Of a stretch of 16,922 bases of DNA, positions 14,666 through 16,922 are shown piece by piece. The DNA is taken from contig JAEERN010000192.1 of the NCBI GenBank assembly GCA_016285815.1, forward strand, positions 1 to 16,922. The letters run 5' to 3'. Within the stretch, counting starts at the first letter, position 1; the number at the start of each line of letters is the position of its first letter. The stretch comes from Clostridiales bacterium (GTDB taxonomy: Bacteria; Bacillota; Clostridia; Oscillospirales; QAMX01). The translations under genes and the position numbers were made by a program. Below the pieces are notes generated by a model. It saw only the letters and a list, made by a program, of their open reading frames with translations. It did no database searches and was not told the DNA's origin.

Positions 14666-14845
14666 TTTGTCGTCACGCTCCGGTAGATCAGTTTCCGGCG
14701 CGGCCGCGCGGATGCGGACGGCCGCCCTGAAACTATTGTGCCAAGGTCGAGGGGGTTCTAATCACCGCGCGCGGGAAATCTTTTTTCGCGCGCCCCTCTC
14801 TTCATGGTATGCGGCCCGGCGGGAGCGGGACAGCGTTTTCACAGG
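14666..14845 (-). other. alr-ndoA spacer lacking an antitoxin gene
   Basis: These 180 bases hold no coding region I can support. Visible are a GC-rich inverted repeat GCGCGCG/CGCGCGC (14767-14773 with 14787-14793) with a 13-base loop, and a weak extended -10 candidate TGGCACAAT on the minus strand (CACAAT at 14740-14735) without a good -35. Either could uncouple ndoA expression from alr; both are weak. Confidence 0.4.
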
Positions 14846-15982
14846 TCAGAGGGCGTTGCGGAACACGCGGGGCACGCGCCGCCCGACGCGGCAGAGCACC
14901 TCGTAGTTGATGGTGCCGCACAGGGCGGCCACGCGCTCGGCGGACAGCGGACCGCCGATGATGACGGCCTCGTCGCCCGGTCGGACGGGGCCCGCGTCGG
15001 TGACGTCGAACATGGTCATATCCATGCAGACGCGGCCCACCACGGGGCAGAGGCGGCCGCCGAGAACGGCCAGCCCCCGGTCGGAGAGCGAACGGCTGAA
15101 CCCGTCGGCATAGCCCAGCCCCACCACGGCGATGCGGGCGGGCCGGTCCAGACGCCGGGCGCCGTAGCTGACGGTGGCTCCGGCGGGGTAGTCCTCCACC
15201 TGGCTGACGACGGATTTCAGCGTCATGACGGGCTTCAGCGGGAAATCGGAGAACAGCGACGGCTCGGCGCTGTCCGGCACGCAGCCGTACAGCGCGATGC
15301 CGAGACGCACCGCGTCCAGCGCGAATTCGGGGCGGCGCATGGCGGCGGCGCTGTTGCAGCAGTGGCGCGTGGCAAAGCGCAGGCCGGATGCCTCGGCCGC
15401 GTCGCAGACGGCGCGGAACAGGCCGTACTGGCGGACGGTGAGCGCGTCGTCGGGCTCGTCCGCCGTGGAAAAGTGGGTGAACGCGCCGGTGACGGTGATC
15501 CCCGGCAGCGCGGCGATGCGAAGGGCCTCTTCCGCCGCGGCGGCGACCAGCGACGGCTCGCGGGCGGGGATGCCGAGACGGCCCATGCCCGTCTCGAACT
15601 TGACGTGGACGGAAACGCGGGCGCCGGTCTCCGACAGGGCCCGGGCCGACGCGAGGCCGTTGACCGCGGCGGTGATGCCGTATTCCTCCAGCTGGTCGGC
15701 GTAGATGGGCGGCGTGACGCCGAGGATCAGGACCGGGGCGGTCACCCCCGCCTCCCGCAGGGCGATCCCTTCGTCCAGATTGCTGACGGCGAAGGCGTTC
15801 GCGCCCATGGCCTCCAGCTCGCGGGCCACCGCGTCGGCCCCGTGGCCGTAGGCGTCGGCCTTGACCACGGCGATGGTCCCGGCCCCGGCGGGGACGCGGC
15901 CGCGCAGGAGCGCGTAGTTTTCGCGCAGCGCGGCCAGGTCGATCTCGGCCCAGGTCCGCCGCAGAAAATCGGTGTGTTTCAT
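14846..15982 (-). CDS. alr: Alanine racemase
   Basis: A 378-residue PLP enzyme of fold type III that interconverts L- and D-alanine, supplying D-Ala for peptidoglycan. The PLP lysine is K41 in VVKADAYGHG, and the opposite catalytic base is Y273 in ATVSYGARRL. Other family text is NLDEGIALREAG, VHVKFETGMGRLGI, FTHFSTAD, VRLGIALYG and GRVCMDMTMFDVT. The length is normal. The ATG at 15982 lacks a strong ribosome binding site at ideal distance (AAGGAA about 14 bases upstream, GGAAC closer), so translation may partly rely on coupling to upstream genes. The gene follows the lipoprotein gene by 48 bases and is part of the nnrD-lipoprotein-alr-ndoA operon. It is the only D-Ala enzyme in the window. 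Confidence 0.97.
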   Translation of the reverse strand: MKHTDFLRRTWAEIDLAALRENYALLRGRVPAGAGTIAVVKADAYGHGADAVARELEAMGANAFAVSNLDEGIALREAGVTAPVLILGVTPPIYADQLEEYGITAAVNGLASARALSETGARVSVHVKFETGMGRLGIPAREPSLVAAAAEEALRIAALPGITVTGAFTHFSTADEPDDALTVRQYGLFRAVCDAAEASGLRFATRHCCNSAAAMRRPEFALDAVRLGIALYGCVPDSAEPSLFSDFPLKPVMTLKSVVSQVEDYPAGATVSYGARRLDRPARIAVVGLGYADGFSRSLSDRGLAVLGGRLCPVVGRVCMDMTMFDVTDAGPVRPGDEAVIIGGPLSAERVAALCGTINYEVLCRVGRRVPRVFRNAL

Positions 15983-16030
15983 CGTGCTGTTCCAGGTTCC
16001 TTTTGAATTGGATTGTGTCTTTCGGTGCCG

Positions 16031-16612
16031 TTACGGCCGTTCCGCGGCGCTCTCCGCCGAAGCGGAGCGGTAGACGGTCCGCATGACCATGCGGCCGCGG
16101 AGAAAGATCTCGTCGGAGAGGGGAAGGCGGGTTTCGGGGTCCAGCGCGATCCGGTGGGCGAACTCGTCGCCGTCGGTCCGGGACCAGGCGTTCAGCGTCA
16201 GACAGCCGTCCGAGAGCGTCACGCCGTCGAACAGCCCCCCGCCCAGCGCGCGCAGCGCGTCCGGCAGCAGCTTCATGGGCGTGGCGCCGGTGCCCTCCAG
16301 CGAGCGCGGCGCGAACACGGCACCGGCGAAGCGGAGCTCGAGGCTGTCGCCGTCGGCGGTGAAGACCAGACCGGCCAGCCCCGGCGGCGACGTGACCGTC
16401 AGGGTGTGGACGCCGCCGGCGTATTCGTGGGTCAGCGTGTAGACGCTGACCGAGTCGCCGTGGTCCAGCGTGACCTCCGCCTCGGCGGAAAAGCGGGTGA
16501 GGCCGGCGTAAAAGGCGGCCGTCTCTTCCGCCAGCGCCGCGGCGCGGCCGCCGGAGCAGGCGGAGAGGATCATCGTCAGTGTGAGAACAGCGGCAAGCGC
16601 GCGTGTTTTCAC
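16031..16612 (-). CDS. Small lipoprotein of unknown function
   Basis: A 193-residue predicted lipoprotein. The N-terminus MKTRALAAVLTLTMILSAC is a lipoprotein signal peptide with lipobox LSAC and C19 as the lipidation site. The mature part is predicted to be mostly beta strands (FSAEAEVTLDHG, VYTLTHEYAGGVHTLTVTSP, LVFTADGDSLELRF, HRIALDPETRLPLSDEIFLRGRMVMRTVY), reminding one of LolA/LppX-like lipid-binding half-barrels. In B. subtilis the gene next to alr, ydcC, also encodes a LolA-like lipoprotein, so this may be a shorter positional counterpart. The start is a GTG at 16612 with AAGGAG seven bases upstream. It lies 45 bases after nnrD and 48 before alr. The LolA-like reading is a pattern judgement, not proven. 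Confidence 0.75.
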   Translation of the reverse strand: MKTRALAAVLTLTMILSACSGGRAAALAEETAAFYAGLTRFSAEAEVTLDHGDSVSVYTLTHEYAGGVHTLTVTSPPGLAGLVFTADGDSLELRFAGAVFAPRSLEGTGATPMKLLPDALRALGGGLFDGVTLSDGCLTLNAWSRTDGDEFAHRIALDPETRLPLSDEIFLRGRMVMRTVYRSASAESAAERP

Positions 16613-16657
16613 GGGAGATCTCCTTTTTCGAAAAACAGAGGGGACGCCGCGGGCGGA

Positions 16658-16922
16658 TCAGACGCCCCGGCAGGAGCGGATGGCCTCGGGCAGAGCGGCC
16701 AGCATGTCTTCGGGGGCCATGCCGATCTCGCCCAGCCGGTCCCGGGCCAGATCTCCGGCCAGACCGTGGACGTGGACCGCGGCGGCCGCGGCGGTGAAGG
16801 GGTCGGCCCCCTGCGCCAGGAACGCGCCGGTCAGACCGGCCAGCAGGTCGCCGCTGCCGCCCCGGCTCATGCCGGGGTTGCCGGTGTCGTTGACGAACAG
16901 CCGGCCGTCCGGCGCGGCCACG
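16658..16922 (-). CDS. nnrD: ADP/ATP-dependent NAD(P)H-hydrate dehydratase, C-terminal part
   Basis: Only the last 88 codons are in the window; the gene continues past the right edge, so the start is not visible. The text VNDTGNPGMSRGGSGDLLAGL is the signature of the YjeF C-terminal / NnrD domain, a ribokinase-like fold that repairs hydrated NAD(P)H, with GGSGD holding the nucleotide and the catalytic Asp. It continues with a helical end AAVHVHGLAGDLA as in the family. The GTG at 16921 is internal, since homologues have residues before APDGR. In many Bacillota nnrD is fused to the NnrE epimerase domain, which would be off the edge. It is the upstream-most visible gene of the alr operon; the next gene starts 45 bases after its stop. 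Confidence 0.92.
   Translation of the reverse strand, partial: VAAPDGRLFVNDTGNPGMSRGGSGDLLAGLTGAFLAQGADPFTAAAAAVHVHGLAGDLARDRLGEIGMAPEDMLAALPEAIRSCRGV

Noticed and set aside
14774..14822. Remnant antitoxin ORF between alr and ndoA
   Set aside because: The only ATG-initiated minus frame in this spacer is about 15 codons (MKRGAREKRF...) and bears no resemblance to NdoAI or ribbon-helix-helix antitoxins.

Overview
The window reads as a chromosomal stretch from a high-GC, Gram-positive-type anaerobe, most likely a gut-associated member of class Clostridia (Oscillospirales-like). This placement is inference. It rests on a perfect HrcA/CIRCE operator in front of groES-groEL, a B. subtilis-like nnrD/lipoprotein/alr/ndoA gene order, AAGGAGG-type ribosome binding sites, sigma-A promoters with 17-base spacers, and a signal-peptide-bearing BspA-type leucine-rich-repeat protein. 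No phage, integrase, transposase, CRISPR array, tRNA or rRNA is visible. GC content is very high in most genes (77% in 15601-15660 by hand count) and clearly lower in the LRR gene (53% in 12601-12660).

Left part (1-4965, plus strand) is a glycan-catabolic block. A sigma-A promoter at 104-132 drives a cytosolic GH92 alpha-mannosidase-family protein, an SGNH/GDSL esterase-like protein and a 52-residue basic small ORF, closed by a strong intrinsic terminator. A large hairpin precedes the small ORF and appears to bury its Shine-Dalgarno sequence. A second promoter (3308-3336) drives a GH4 NAD+/metal-dependent glycosidase, ending at a 19-bp perfect palindrome.

Middle (4978-8090, minus strand) is a two-gene operon: an AlgI-type MBOAT acyltransferase and a membrane-anchored SGNH-fold partner whose C-terminus resembles an ILEI-like domain. 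Together they look like an envelope or exopolymer O-acylation machine. A 510-base gene-free stretch (7965-8477) separates it from groEL.

8478-11712 holds the HrcA-controlled groES-groEL operon (minus) and, divergently, a monocistronic glutamyl-Q tRNA(Asp) synthetase gene with a near-perfect promoter. 11725-13410 (minus) is a lower-GC gene for a secreted LRR-FN3 protein. It is bracketed by two 48-base direct repeats carrying the same terminator stem but with the 4-base loop inverted.

Right part (13649-16922, minus strand) is a housekeeping operon entering from beyond the right edge: nnrD (partial), a small lipoprotein, alr, an ndoA/MazF-family toxin and a conserved-looking exported protein of unknown function. 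The ndoAI-type antitoxin expected between alr and ndoA is absent here, which makes the toxin an apparent orphan.
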